A stretch of 64,000 bases of DNA. It comes from Sphingomonas spermidinifaciens (GTDB taxonomy: Bacteria; Pseudomonadota; Alphaproteobacteria; Sphingomonadales; Sphingomonadaceae). The translations under genes and the position numbers were made by a program. Where the stretch lies: contig NZ_NWMW01000001.1 in assembly GCF_002351485.1 (NCBI RefSeq), positions 1,054,001-1,118,000 of the forward strand. The letters run 5' to 3'. Shown piece by piece: positions 1 to 8,625 of the stretch (the first letter of the stretch is position 1; each line of letters opens with the position of its first letter). A model generated the notes under the pieces. The model saw only the letters and a program-made list of their open reading frames with translations. It searched no databases and was not told the origin of the DNA.

Positions 1-1065
1 CCCCATGTCGATCAGCCGCGTCACCGAACCAACCGCCGAATTGGTATGGAGCGTCGAGAGCACGAAATGCCCCGTCATCGCCGACCGTACCGCGACCTGC
101 GCGGTTTCCTGATCGCGGATCTCGCCCACCATGATGACGTCCGGGTCCTGGCGCAGGATCGCGCGGAGGCCGCGGGCAAAAGTCATGTCGGTGCGCGGGT
201 TGACCTGCGTCTGGGCGATGCCGGCCAGTTCATATTCGATCGGGTCCTCGACCGTCATCACGTTGCGCTTGCGGTCATTGAGGCGGGTGAGCGCGGTGTA
301 GAGCGTCGTTGTCTTGCCCGAGCCGGTGGGCCCGGTGACGAGCAGGATGCCGTGCGGCCGCTCCAGCAATCGCGTGAACACGTTGCGATCGCGTTCGCTC
401 ATCCCGAGACTGGCGAGGTCGAGCGTCATCGACCCGCGTTCAAGCAGGCGCATCACCACCCGCTCGCCATGCTGAGTCGGGATGGTCGAGACGCGCGCAT
501 CGACATCGTGCCCGCCGATGCGCAGCGTCACGCGCCCGTCCTGCGGCACGCGCTTCTCGGCGATATCGAGCTTGGCCATCACCTTGATGCGGCTGACGAG
601 CAGGGGCGCGAGCGCCCGCTGCGGCTCGACGATGTCGCGCAGCACGCCATCGATGCGGAAACGGACCACGAGGCGCTTCTCCTGCGTCTCGACATGCACG
701 TCCGACGCGCCTTCCTTGATCGCCTCCAGCAGCAGCGCGTTGATGAGGCGGATGACGGGCGAATCGTCACGGCTGTCGAGCAGGTCATCGACCGCAGCCG
801 CTGAATCGGCCAGCGCGGCAAGGTCGGTGCCGTCGATCTCGAAATCCGCCGCCTGCGCCGCGCGATCACCGTACGAGGCACCAAGCGCGGCATCGAATGC
901 GTCGTCGCCGACGGGCACCAGCCGCGCGGCGGGGGCGATGCGTTGCACTTCCAAGAGCGCGTCGAGCGGGGCACCGGTGCGATAGACGCATTCCGCGCCA
1001 TCGGAACTCTCGCGCAGGACGACGCCGTGGCGGCGCGCGAAACTGTAAGGGAGCATCGCGGTCAT
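1..1065 (-). CDS. gspE: Type II secretion ATPase GspE, 3' end cut off by window edge
   Basis: Cytoplasmic hexameric ATPase that powers pseudopilus assembly in type II secretion. The 355 visible codons read through to base 1 without a stop. The N-terminal ~140 residues are the GspE N1E/N2E-like region. The core carries [17 protein letters not shown], Walker [11 protein letters not shown], the Asp box EDPIEYEL, Walker [13 protein letters not shown] and the His box STLHTNSA, all typical of GspE/PilB. The ATG at 1065 overlaps the gspM stop as ATGA, so translation is probably coupled. gspF, gspJ and gspK are not in the window and may follow beyond base 1 (inference). Confidence 0.95.
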   Translation of the reverse strand, partial: MTAMLPYSFARRHGVVLRESSDGAECVYRTGAPLDALLEVQRIAPAARLVPVGDDAFDAALGASYGDRAAQAADFEIDGTDLAALADSAAAVDDLLDSRDDSPVIRLINALLLEAIKEGASDVHVETQEKRLVVRFRIDGVLRDIVEPQRALAPLLVSRIKVMAKLDIAEKRVPQDGRVTLRIGGHDVDARVSTIPTQHGERVVMRLLERGSMTLDLASLGMSERDRNVFTRLLERPHGILLVTGPTGSGKTTTLYTALTRLNDRKRNVMTVEDPIEYELAGIAQTQVNPRTDMTFARGLRAILRQDPDVIMVGEIRDQETAQVAVRSAMTGHFVLSTLHTNSAVGSVTRLIDMG

Positions 1066-1559
1066 GGCGCGAAGCTGATCTGCGCCTCGACCATGCCGAC
1101 GGTCGGGCGTTTGACGATACGCGCGGACGTGACGGCAAGGCCGGAGGAGCGGTTCACGTCGGCGAGCCAGTTGATCACCTTGGCATACTCCCCCTCGGCG
1201 ACGACCGCACGCACGCCGTTGCCCGCGGGCTCGACCGCAACGGACAGCGCCTGTGCCTGCGCCGCGGCCTGGACGATCTCGGCCGGGCTGCCGGTGCGGC
1301 GCTGGCCCGGCGACGGCGGCTGGAGCGTGCCGGCAGCGCGGATGCGGGCGGAAAGCGTTTCGTAGGTACGGATATCGGCCTGTGCCTCGGCCCGTGCGGC
1401 CTGAAGCGGCTTTACCACGCCATAGACCAGCACCGCACCCGCCAAGAGCACGCCAAGCACGGTCAGCAGCACGCGCTCACGCTGAGAAAGCGTTGCCCAC
1501 CATGCCTCGAACCGGGCAATGGCGGCGTCCAGCCGGGGATCGCGAAGCTCGATCTTCAT
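1062..1559 (-). CDS. gspM: Type II secretion inner-membrane protein GspM
   Basis: 165-residue bitopic inner-membrane protein of the T2SS assembly platform, partner of GspL. It has a short cytoplasmic N-terminus, one membrane segment around residues 27-45 ([19 protein letters not shown]), a coiled periplasmic stretch and a ferredoxin-like C-terminal domain; length and layout match GspM. The start overlaps the gspL stop (ATGA at 1559) and the stop overlaps gspE, so gspL-gspM-gspE form one tightly coupled operon. The start MKIELRDP is chosen from this overlap; longer readings in the same frame are shadow. Confidence 0.88.
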   Translation of the reverse strand: MKIELRDPRLDAAIARFEAWWATLSQRERVLLTVLGVLLAGAVLVYGVVKPLQAARAEAQADIRTYETLSARIRAAGTLQPPSPGQRRTGSPAEIVQAAAQAQALSVAVEPAGNGVRAVVAEGEYAKVINWLADVNRSSGLAVTSARIVKRPTVGMVEAQISFAP

Positions 1560-2632
1560 GCGCCCCTCGCCGTCAGTCGGAGGCCGCCGTCGGGCAACGT
1601 CGTCACTGTCCCCGACAGCCGCGCGTCGGTGAGCGCGCCGTTGATCCGCCCCGCCATGCCGGGCGCCAGCGCATCGACGTCGATCACCAGCGCGCTCCCC
1701 TGGAACCCGATCGATCGCACCGCCACCTGTCCATTTATCGGCGCGAGCACCGTGGAAACGCGCGAGAGCAGCGGCAGGAAGGCGCTGTACCTCTTCGGCT
1801 CGGGCAGGAGGTCGGCGACGGTGCCCGCCAGATCGTCGGTGCCCGTCGGCACGCCCGGAGCAGCGCTGGCGACGAGCATCCGCGTATCGTCCTCTCGCCG
1901 ATCGGCGATCGAGCGGAGCATCAGCGTGTCCGCCGCGGCGATGCCGACATGCGCGGTCAGGCCGATCGCGCCGACCCAGAACAGCCGCCGTCCCCAGCCG
2001 GGCAGCGTCGCCGTGCGCCGCCGCGCATAGGCGCCCTGCCGCAAGTCGAGCGCCGGCTCGGCGATTCGGCGCGCCAAAGAGAGATCGCCAAGCTCTGCCG
2101 GCAGTGCGCCCATGTCCGCCGGCAACGCCACGCCGTAATTGCGGATCGCCGGCCGCCCCGCCGCTTCCCAGGCGGGACGCAGCATCGGCGCGGGAACCGC
2201 GAAACCCGTGCCGTCGCCGCTCCGGACCACCGCGCGCGTCTCGCCCAGTTCGACGGCCCACTCACCCGCATCGGGACGCGGCAGCGCAAGCGCGTCGGGC
2301 ACGAAGGCGGCATTGGGATGCCCCGCCGCCGCGGCTTCCTCGATCCACGCCTGCATCTGCGCGTGGCGGACGACGCCCACGAGGAAACGACGCGGGGCCA
2401 GTTGCGTACCGAGCGCCAGATGCACCGCGTCGAGCGGATCGGCGATCATCTCCTCGACCGCGAAGGGCAGCGCCTCGATCCGCTTGGCCCGCGTCGGGAG
2501 CGGCAGGTCGACGGCAAGCAGGCGCACCGCCTCGCCCGGCACCAGCATGGTTGCCGCGCCCGCCCCCTCGGCTATGATGAGCGCCGATGGTGCGGGGGCA
2601 GCTGTCACATTGTTTTCATCGAGGCGACGCAT
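1556..2632 (-). CDS. gspL: Type II secretion protein GspL
   Basis: 358-residue T2SS platform protein linking the GspE ATPase to the inner membrane. The N-terminal two thirds is the actin-like cytoplasmic domain, a membrane segment lies near LFWVGAIGLTAHVGIAAADT (about residue 245), and a periplasmic domain follows. Position upstream of gspM supports the call, since GspL sequences diverge strongly. The start is set at the ATG giving MRRLDENNV; an upstream ATG at 2668 would overlap divergent gspG, and one at 2548 would cut into the conserved domain. Only 9 bases separate the chosen start from that of gspG on the other strand. Confidence 0.82.
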   Translation of the reverse strand: MRRLDENNVTAAPAPSALIIAEGAGAATMLVPGEAVRLLAVDLPLPTRAKRIEALPFAVEEMIADPLDAVHLALGTQLAPRRFLVGVVRHAQMQAWIEEAAAAGHPNAAFVPDALALPRPDAGEWAVELGETRAVVRSGDGTGFAVPAPMLRPAWEAAGRPAIRNYGVALPADMGALPAELGDLSLARRIAEPALDLRQGAYARRRTATLPGWGRRLFWVGAIGLTAHVGIAAADTLMLRSIADRREDDTRMLVASAAPGVPTGTDDLAGTVADLLPEPKRYSAFLPLLSRVSTVLAPINGQVAVRSIGFQGSALVIDVDALAPGMAGRINGALTDARLSGTVTTLPDGGLRLTARGA

Positions 2633-2641
2633 GGGGCGGCG

Positions 2642-3112
2642 ATGCACATCCTTTTGAAACAGTTTCATGACAGCCGGCGCGGTACGGCGCAATCCGTGCC
2701 CGAGAGCGAAGCCGGACTGACCCTTGTCGAAATGATCGTCGTGCTCGCGATCATCGCGCTCGTCGCCGCGCTGATCGTTCCCAACGTGATCGGCCGCCCG
2801 GATGAGGCGCGCGTGACCGTCGCCAACACCGACATCCGCACCATCTCCGCTGCGCTCAAGATGTACCGCCTCGACAATGGCGGCTACCCCACGACGGCGC
2901 AGGGGCTGAAGGCGCTGGCCGAGAAGCCGACGACGCCGCCCCTTCCCTCCAACTGGTCGGGCGAGGGCTATCTTGGCGAGGTGCCGCTCGATCCCTGGGG
3001 CAACCCCTATGCCTATACGTCGGAGGGCAGCGGCTTCACGCTCAAGTCGCTCGGCAAGGACGGCAAGCCCGGCGGCGAGGGCCTCGACGCGGACCTCGAC
3101 GGCAAGAAGTAG
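2642..3112 (+). CDS. gspG: Major pseudopilin GspG
   Basis: 156-residue major pseudopilin that polymerises into the T2SS pseudopilus. The type III signal reads EAG|LTLVEMIVVLAIIALV, with Gly at -1 and Glu at +5, as prepilin peptidase requires. The mature part has the GspG hallmarks RPDEARVTVA, DIRTISAALKMYRLDNG, GYPTTAQGL, DPWGNPY and a C-terminal DADLDGKK-type calcium-binding loop. The ATG at 2642 gives a 25-residue leader; a GTG at 2696 would give a more usual 7-residue leader, so the start is uncertain. First gene of the rightward G-H-I-C-D operon. Confidence 0.95.
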   Translation: MHILLKQFHDSRRGTAQSVPESEAGLTLVEMIVVLAIIALVAALIVPNVIGRPDEARVTVANTDIRTISAALKMYRLDNGGYPTTAQGLKALAEKPTTPPLPSNWSGEGYLGEVPLDPWGNPYAYTSEGSGFTLKSLGKDGKPGGEGLDADLDGKK

Positions 3113-3124
3113 GACGTGGGCCGG

Positions 3125-3700
3125 ATGGCCTTTCGCTTTGCCCTTGCCCGGTCTCCGGCGGAGGCCGGGGCCCAGCTGGGAAACAGTCATTTCAGGGTTC
3201 GGCGGCTCGCGACTGATCCCCGGCCGGCGCCGGAATGCGGCGAAGACGTTCGACACCTCGCCGCCGACGCCGGCATGACCCTGATCGAGATGCTGATCGT
3301 CCTTTCGATCATCGCCGTCGCGGCCGGCGCGGTGACGCTCGGCATCGGATCGGCGTCGCGGGCGCCCTCGGTGGGGAGCGAGGCGCAGCGGCTGGCCAAC
3401 CGGCTTCAGGCGGCCGCCGATGACGGGATGCTGGGCGACAGCCTCGTCGCCTTCACCGCCGAGAAGACCGGCTATGCTTTCGCCCGGTTCGACGGAACGA
3501 CGTGGCAGCCGCTCAGCGGCGAGGCGATGGGCTTTCACACGCTACCCGGCGGCATGACGATGCGCCTGTCGGCGCGCCCGCCGATCGTGCTGGGACCGGA
3601 GGGATCGGGCAAGCCGCTGACCGCGGTCATCACCGCGCCCGGCCAGACCAGTACCGTCGTCTATGACGGCCTCACCGCCCGCGTCATGCCCGCGACATGA
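3125..3700 (+). CDS. gspH: Minor pseudopilin GspH with unusually long leader
   Basis: Minor pseudopilin thought to sit near the pseudopilus tip. The prepilin signal is DAG|MTLIEMLIVLSIIAVAA with Glu at +5, followed by a GspH/FimT-like beta domain. The oddity is the start. In this frame the only start codons upstream of the motif are GTG 3116 and ATG 3125, giving a leader of about 50 residues that contains palindromic repeat sequence; an ATG at 3275 lies inside the cleavage motif and would remove the leader Gly. The stop overlaps gspI as ATGA. Function is clear; the true start is not. Confidence 0.82.
   Translation: MAFRFALARSPAEAGAQLGNSHFRVRRLATDPRPAPECGEDVRHLAADAGMTLIEMLIVLSIIAVAAGAVTLGIGSASRAPSVGSEAQRLANRLQAAADDGMLGDSLVAFTAEKTGYAFARFDGTTWQPLSGEAMGFHTLPGGMTMRLSARPPIVLGPEGSGKPLTAVITAPGQTSTVVYDGLTARVMPAT
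3147..3233. repeat. REP-like palindromes inside the gspH leader
   Basis: An imperfect hairpin (CCCGGTCTCC at 3147-3156, loop GGC, GGAGGCCGGG at 3160-3169) is followed by CCGGCGCCGG at 3224-3233. Both resemble the dispersed proline/arginine-coding palindromes common between sphingomonad genes. They sit between the start codon region and the prepilin cleavage motif of gspH, which suggests the repeat expanded the leader. Confidence 0.5.
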
Positions 3701-4053
3701 ACGAGGAGGGCTTCTCGCTGATCGAGGCGCTGGTTGCGCTCGCGATCCTCGCCATCGCCACGGTCGGCCTCGTCCGCACCGTCGAGACGCATATCGATTC
3801 CACCCGCGCAATGGAGGGGCGGCAGGCGGCGATGTGGGTAGCCGAGAACCGCCTGGCCGAACTGGAGGCGCGGGCGGGCGGCGCTAACCAGGTCGAGATG
3901 CTGGGCCGGCGCTGGCGCATCGCCGTCGCCGAGCGTGCGACCGCCGACCGCGAGATCCGCCGCGTGCGCATCGACGTGTACGAAATGGACGGACCGCCGG
4001 GCGCCTCGCCGCTTGCATCGCTCGACGGATTCGTGGACGCCGGGCCGGCATGA
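3697..4053 (+). CDS. gspI: Minor pseudopilin GspI
   Basis: 118-residue minor pseudopilin, the nucleator of the GspI-J-K tip complex in characterised systems. The leader is very short, MNEEG|FSLIEALVALAILA, with a clear prepilin peptidase site. The GspI signature of a helix followed by MWVAENRLAELEAR and a compact beta domain is present. It overlaps gspH by four bases (ATGA) and gspC likewise, so it is mid-operon. Confidence 0.93.
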   Translation: MNEEGFSLIEALVALAILAIATVGLVRTVETHIDSTRAMEGRQAAMWVAENRLAELEARAGGANQVEMLGRRWRIAVAERATADREIRRVRIDVYEMDGPPGASPLASLDGFVDAGPA

Positions 4054-4835
4054 AGCGCACGCTCGACCTCACCCCGCGGCAACAAAGGCTGGCGCTCGAC
4101 CTCCTGACCGGAGCGATGGTCGTGTCGGTCGCGTTCGCGCTGGCCGGACTGACGTGGCGGCTGGCGGGCCATGCGGGCCAGGGCGCGATCACCGTCCCCT
4201 CGGGCGCGCGGCCCGTGCCGCCGCCGGACCTTTCGCCGGCGCTCGGCTGGCAACCCTTCGGCCAGGCAGCGCAGACCGAGCAGGCGCAGCCGACCGGCCT
4301 CGCCTTCGTCCTGAAGGGGGTTGTCTTCGCGATCCCGCAGAGCTTCGCCGTCGCCTATGTCAGCGAGAATGGCGGGCCGGCGCGCGCGGTTCGCGTGGGC
4401 GAGGCGCTGGGCGGCGCGACGATCGATTCGATCCAGCGCGACCGCATCATCCTGTCGAACGCCGGGCGGCTCGAATATCTCGCGCTTCCCGATCCCGCCA
4501 CGCCACCGCCCGTGCCCGGCGCCCCTGCGACGGCCCCCGCCCCCGGCCCGAGCGGCAACGTGCCGTTGAGCGCGCCGCCGCCGCCTCCGGCCCAAGGCCC
4601 CGCGGCGCTGCTCCAGCGGCTCGACGCGACGCCGACCGATGGCGGCTACCGCATCGGCAGCGGCTCGGTGCCGGGCATGCGCGCGGGTGACATCGTCCAG
4701 TCGGTCAACGGCCAGGCGCTCGGCCGCGGCGCCGCCGACCAGGCCGCCTTCGCCGCCGCGCAGGCGAGCGGCACCGCGCAAGTCCAGATTCTCCGCGACG
4801 GCAAGCCGATGACGCTGACCGTCCCGCTACGCTAG
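4050..4835 (+). CDS. gspC: Type II secretion protein GspC with PDZ domain
   Basis: 261-residue inner-membrane protein connecting platform and secretin. A membrane anchor at about residues 22-40 is followed by the homology region (GLAFVLKGVVFAIPQSFAVAYVS...), a Pro/Ala-rich linker (PATPPPVPGAPATAPAPGP) and a C-terminal PDZ domain (residues ~185-261; GSVPGMRAGDIVQSVNGQAL). This order is diagnostic of PDZ-type GspC. ATGA overlap with gspI; gspD starts 9 bases after its stop. Confidence 0.92.
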   Translation: MKRTLDLTPRQQRLALDLLTGAMVVSVAFALAGLTWRLAGHAGQGAITVPSGARPVPPPDLSPALGWQPFGQAAQTEQAQPTGLAFVLKGVVFAIPQSFAVAYVSENGGPARAVRVGEALGGATIDSIQRDRIILSNAGRLEYLALPDPATPPPVPGAPATAPAPGPSGNVPLSAPPPPPAQGPAALLQRLDATPTDGGYRIGSGSVPGMRAGDIVQSVNGQALGRGAADQAAFAAAQASGTAQVQILRDGKPMTLTVPLR

Positions 4836-4844
4836 AGACATGAC

Positions 4845-6917
4845 GTGACCCACGCTTTCCGCCGCCCCCTTCTCGCCTGCGCCCTCGCCGCGACCGCACT
4901 GTCACCGCTCGCGGCACAGCAGCCGCCGGGCGACATCGTCGTCAACATGCGCGGGATCGAGATCGCGGACGTCGCCGACCAGATCTCGCGCCTGACCGGC
5001 CGCACGCTGATCCTCGATCCCGCGGTCAAGGGCGTCGTCACCGTCACCTCGGCCCAGCCGCTGTCGGCCGAGGGGGTGTGGGAGCTGTTCCAGTCGGTGC
5101 TGCGCGCTAACGGCTTCGCCGCCGTCCGTTCGGGCCGGGCATGGCGGGTCGTACCCGCCGCCAATGCAGTGCGCGACGGCGGCGTGCGCCGCTCGGCCTC
5201 AGGCCAGGAGTTGACGACGCGGATGATCCGCCTGTCGAACGTGCCGGCGGCGGAGGCCGCACGCATAGCTCGGCCACTGGTCGCCGCCTTCGGCTCGGTC
5301 GAGCCGCTCGCCAGCCCCAATGCGATCGTCGTCACCGATTATGCCGACAATGTCCGCCGGATCGAGGGGCTGATGCGCAGCCTCGACGGCGGCGGGGGGC
5401 AGAGCTTCGCGACGATCCCCCTGCGCAACGGGTCGGCGGCCGACGTCGCCGCCGCCATCGGCCAGGTACTGGGAGAGGGCGACGCGCGCGTGGCGGGCGA
5501 TGCGCGCAGCAACATCGTCGTGGTGCGCGGCACCCCGGCGGCAGTGGCGGAGGCGCGGCGGATCGCGCTGTCGCTCGACACGCCGGGCGGGGCGACGCCG
5601 ATCACCCGCACCTTCCGCCTCAACTATGCCGATGCCGAAAGCGTGACCGAGGTGCTGCGCGGCGTGCTGGGGCAGGAGGCGGAGGCAACCAATCCGATCG
5701 CCCAGAGCCTCCAGTCGCGCGGCACCCGCGGCGGCCTCGGCGCGCAGGCGAACCGCAGCCCGACCGCCGCGCTCGCCGGCCTCGTCAACAGCAGCAACCA
5801 GCAAAACCTGGGCGCGGCGGGCGGCATGAACGGTGCCGGCGGCACGGGCGGCGCGGGCATTTCGACCGTCGGCCAGACCGAGCGGGCGCAAACGCCGCAG
5901 GGCTTCTCAACCCCCGAGCTTACCGTTCAGCCCGCGCCCGACATCAACGCCATCGTCGTGCGCGGCACGCCGAGCGCGATGGCGGGCATGGACCAGCTGA
6001 TCGCCGACCTGGACGTCCGCCGCCCGCAGGTGCTGCTCGAGGCCGCGATCGCCGAGATCACCGGCGACGAGGCCGAGCGGCTGGCGATCCAGATCGGCAG
6101 CGCCGGTACCGTGCTCGACGGGGTCGAGGGGGTGGCCACCAATTTCGGATCGCCCAGCACCGGGGTCGTCGGTCTCGGTACGATCCTCACTGCGCTCGGC
6201 GTGCCCGTCGGGCAGGTGCTCGGCAACGGCATCACCGGCAACGTGGCGTTCGGCAACGACTTCTCGATCCTCGTTCAGGCGCTTGGCACCTCGACCAAGG
6301 CGAACCTGCTCTCCACCCCGTCGGTGACGGTGCTCGACAACAAGATCGGCGAGTTCGTGGTGGCACAGGAAGTACCCTTCCTGACCGGCTCGGTGCTGAC
6401 CAACCAGAATGGCGCGACGCCCTATAATTCGATCGAGCGCAAGGACGTCGGTATCACCCTGCGCGTCCTGCCGCGCGTTAATGCCGGCGACACGATCCGG
6501 CTGGAGGTCAGCCAGGAAGCCTCGACCATCGCGCAGACGCAGCTCAACCAGGCCGCCGACCTCATCACCAATCGCCGCGCGATCAACACGACGGTGCTCG
6601 CCGACAATGGCCGCACGATCGTGCTCGGCGGGCTCATCAACGATGATTATATCCGCCAGCGCAGCCAGGTGCCGATCCTGGGCGACATCCCGCTGGTCGG
6701 CGAACTGTTCAAGTCGCGGCAGGAACAGCGGCAGAAGCGGACGCTGTTTATCTTCCTCAAGCCCACGATCCTGCGTGATCCCGACGCCACCGCCGCGGCG
6801 GCTGCCGAGCGCTATCAGCGCCTGCGCGGGATCGAGGCGTCGACAACCGAAAAGGGGAGCCTGCTCCTCAATCCCCCCGCCCCGCGCCTGACCGTCGAGA
6901 TCGACGGCATTTATTGA
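4845..6917 (+). CDS. gspD: Type II secretion secretin GspD
   Basis: 690-residue outer-membrane secretin forming the exit pore. A Sec signal peptide covers about residues 1-25 (RRPLLACALAATALSPLAAQ). N0 and N1-N3 domains follow, then a Gly/Asn-rich loop in N3 (residues ~285-345) and the secretin core with VPFLTGS, ERKDVGITLRVLPRVN and LGGLINDD. The C-terminal region ends with KKRTLFIFLKPTILRD-type sequence and a short tail, typical of GspD. Start is GTG at 4845. Last core gene of the rightward gsp operon. Confidence 0.96.
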   Translation: MTHAFRRPLLACALAATALSPLAAQQPPGDIVVNMRGIEIADVADQISRLTGRTLILDPAVKGVVTVTSAQPLSAEGVWELFQSVLRANGFAAVRSGRAWRVVPAANAVRDGGVRRSASGQELTTRMIRLSNVPAAEAARIARPLVAAFGSVEPLASPNAIVVTDYADNVRRIEGLMRSLDGGGGQSFATIPLRNGSAADVAAAIGQVLGEGDARVAGDARSNIVVVRGTPAAVAEARRIALSLDTPGGATPITRTFRLNYADAESVTEVLRGVLGQEAEATNPIAQSLQSRGTRGGLGAQANRSPTAALAGLVNSSNQQNLGAAGGMNGAGGTGGAGISTVGQTERAQTPQGFSTPELTVQPAPDINAIVVRGTPSAMAGMDQLIADLDVRRPQVLLEAAIAEITGDEAERLAIQIGSAGTVLDGVEGVATNFGSPSTGVVGLGTILTALGVPVGQVLGNGITGNVAFGNDFSILVQALGTSTKANLLSTPSVTVLDNKIGEFVVAQEVPFLTGSVLTNQNGATPYNSIERKDVGITLRVLPRVNAGDTIRLEVSQEASTIAQTQLNQAADLITNRRAINTTVLADNGRTIVLGGLINDDYIRQRSQVPILGDIPLVGELFKSRQEQRQKRTLFIFLKPTILRDPDATAAAAAERYQRLRGIEASTTEKGSLLLNPPAPRLTVEIDGIY

Positions 6918-7120
6918 TGTTGCGGCGGGTCGCGCTTGCCATCCCGTTGATCGTGGCCGGCGTGATCCTGGGCAAAACATGCCAGTATCTGGCGGTCGAT
7001 CTGCTTGGCGGCTCCCTCGGCTTCGAGCTTTCCTCGCTCATCGGACTGGCACCCGTCATCGCCCTATTGCTGCTTGCGAAGCGCCGCTGGCCGCACCTGC
7101 TGAGGCTGCGCCGCGCCTAG
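6917..7120 (+). CDS. Small two-segment membrane protein after gspD
   Basis: 67-residue hydrophobic protein not assignable to a family. Two membrane segments are visible (VALAIPLIVAGVILG and LIGLAPVIALLLLA) with a basic tail KRRWPHLLRLRRA. The ATG at 6917 overlaps the last base of the gspD stop (TGATG), which suggests coupled translation and makes it a likely real gene. It ends tail-to-tail with the leftward gene at 7117, overlapping by four bases. A T2SS accessory role is inference from position only. Confidence 0.6.
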   Translation: MLRRVALAIPLIVAGVILGKTCQYLAVDLLGGSLGFELSSLIGLAPVIALLLLAKRRWPHLLRLRRA

Positions 7121-7509
7121 TCGGCCAGGGTCACGCGGGCGGATTGCGTCCCGCGCGTGAAATACGCGGCATCGATCGCCAGGCTGCGCAACTGCCAGCC
7201 ATCCACCCCTTCCCCCGGCCGCAGCGTGCGTACCCCGCCGTCTTGGCCGCGGACCATCGCAACGGCATCGCGGTCGAGGCGGCCGACGATGCCGACGAGT
7301 TCGGGCGCGTCGGCGGGCGGCTCGGCCTCGGCCGCGTCGAACAGCGGGCGGTCGAGCGCAGCGGAAAGCGGCGGTGGCGCGTTCCATGCGACCGGCTCGG
7401 GCGGGGTCGTCATCCCGTCGGGGCGCCAGATCAGGCGCGGCCCCAGCGCAGCCGCGGGGATCGCGACCGCCAGCAGCGCCAGCGCGGTCAGCGTCGCGCG
7501 CCGGTTCAT
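7117..7509 (-). CDS. GspC/PilP-like periplasmic protein
   Basis: 130-residue protein with an N-terminal hydrophobic segment (residues ~7-22, LTALALLAVAIPAAALG) and a small beta-rich domain (PELVGIVGRLDRDAVAMVRG, TLRPGEGVDGW). That pattern resembles the homology-region domain of GspC and PilP, which contacts a secretin. The start MNRRATL overlaps the preceding gene as ATGA (7509), with an alternative ATG two codons upstream. Third gene of a coupled three-gene leftward operon. The family call is by fold-like pattern and context, not strong sequence identity. Confidence 0.55.
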   Translation of the reverse strand: MNRRATLTALALLAVAIPAAALGPRLIWRPDGMTTPPEPVAWNAPPPLSAALDRPLFDAAEAEPPADAPELVGIVGRLDRDAVAMVRGQDGGVRTLRPGEGVDGWQLRSLAIDAAYFTRGTQSARVTLAD

Positions 7510-7958
7510 CGCCATGCCACCGCCACGCTGCCCGACAGCCGCACGCCCCCGGCGGTCGCCTCCAGCCGCCAGCGTTCCCAGCGCGCGCCCCTCGACTCGC
7601 GCTCGATCGCGTCGGCGACCGCCAGCACCGCCTTTTCCGGCCCCGACAGCGACAGGTCCAGGCGCGCGAGGCCGGGACCGACCGGCGCACCCGCCCCCGC
7701 GCGCTCGACCAGCACGCCGTTGCGCTTGGCTCCGTCGCGAATGCGGGCCGCGACCGCCGCCGCCGCGGCGCGGGCCGACGGCGCCTGCAGCCGCCATGGC
7801 GCGTCGGCGAGCCGATCGATCGGTGCGGCCTCGGCCCGCGCATCGGCGGCGATCGCGCGGGCCGCATCGAGCCGCGCGAGCGCGTCGCCCGCCCCGCTCC
7901 ACGCCAGCGCCGCCAGCGCCAGTCCCGCGCCGCCGCCGATCCAGACCGCGCGGCTCAT
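7506..7958 (-). CDS. GspM/PilO-like inner-membrane protein
   Basis: 150-residue bitopic protein with an N-terminal membrane segment (VWIGGGAGLALAALAWSG), a predicted helical stretch rich in Ala/Arg, and a C-terminal ferredoxin-like region ending LEATAGGVRLSGSVAVAW. This matches the layout of GspM subtype b or PilO proteins. It overlaps both neighbours by ATGA. It is distinct from the GspM at 1062-1559, so the locus carries two proteins of this architecture. Confidence 0.6.
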   Translation of the reverse strand: MSRAVWIGGGAGLALAALAWSGAGDALARLDAARAIAADARAEAAPIDRLADAPWRLQAPSARAAAAAVAARIRDGAKRNGVLVERAGAGAPVGPGLARLDLSLSGPEKAVLAVADAIERESRGARWERWRLEATAGGVRLSGSVAVAWR

Positions 7959-8452
7959 GGCTCGCCCTCGACCGACACGATCAGCACGCCGTCGCCGCGC
8001 CGTTCCCCGACGGCACGCAGCCGCGCCGCGCCGCCCGCACGCGACAAGGCGGCGCGCAGCCGGTCGGGATCGGCGGTGGCGATCTCCATCTCCAGCGCCG
8101 AATCGCCGCGCTCGCGATCGAGCGACAGCGAGACGAGTCGCGCCTCGGGCGGCAGCAGGCGGGCGACGCGATCGACCGTCGCGGCGAAACCCGTCGGCCC
8201 CAGCCGCGCCAGCGCATGCCGCTCGGCCCGACTCGCATCGGTCGATACGTCATCTGCGGGCGGGGGCGAGACGCGCGCCGTCAGCCAGTCGGCGCCCGCG
8301 ATCGTCAGGATCGGCCCCAGCGGCAGCAGCAGCGCCAGCGCCCAGCCGATGGTTCGCCCACTTGCTTTCGTTGCCGGCCGCTGCGCCGCCTTGCCCAACC
8401 GCTCGACGAGGCTGGGTGCAGGATCGGGCGGGGGCAGCGTCGCGGGCTCCAT
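7955..8452 (-). CDS. PilN/GspL-C-terminal-like membrane protein
   Basis: 165-residue protein with a ~30-residue cytoplasmic N-terminus, a membrane segment (TIGWALALLLPLGPILTIAG, residues ~34-53) and a periplasmic region ending in a ferredoxin-like domain (LVSLSLDRERGDSALEMEIA and following). This is the PilN or GspL-periplasmic layout. It begins the three-gene operon that runs leftward toward gspD's 3' end. Homology was judged by eye; a profile search against PilN and GspL would decide. Confidence 0.55.
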   Translation of the reverse strand: MEPATLPPPDPAPSLVERLGKAAQRPATKASGRTIGWALALLLPLGPILTIAGADWLTARVSPPPADDVSTDASRAERHALARLGPTGFAATVDRVARLLPPEARLVSLSLDRERGDSALEMEIATADPDRLRAALSRAGGAARLRAVGERRGDGVLIVSVEGEP

Positions 8453-8501
8453 CGGCGCTGCGCTTAGCTTTGAACGGACAAGCGATCCAGCATCGCGGCG
8501 A

Positions 8502-8530
8502 CTGTCGCAATCGCGTCACATCACTGACGC
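8502..8530 (+). promoter_or_regulatory. Putative three-unit Pho box upstream of PhoX-like gene
   Basis: Three 7-base units recur at exactly 11-base spacing: CTGTCGC (8502), GCGTCAC (8513) and CTGACGC (8524). This fits the PhoB-binding direct-repeat pattern CTGTCAT-N4-CTGTCAT with mismatches. It lies about 95 bases upstream of a phosphatase gene, the expected client of phosphate control. The function is inferred. Confidence 0.4.
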
Positions 8531-8625
8531 AGGGCGGTAACGCATTGTGCATGCGCGCGTAAGCTGGCACCGCCACAGGCAACAGGGGACCGGGGGCTCG
8601 CCTGCCCGTCAGGACGCTATGGGGA

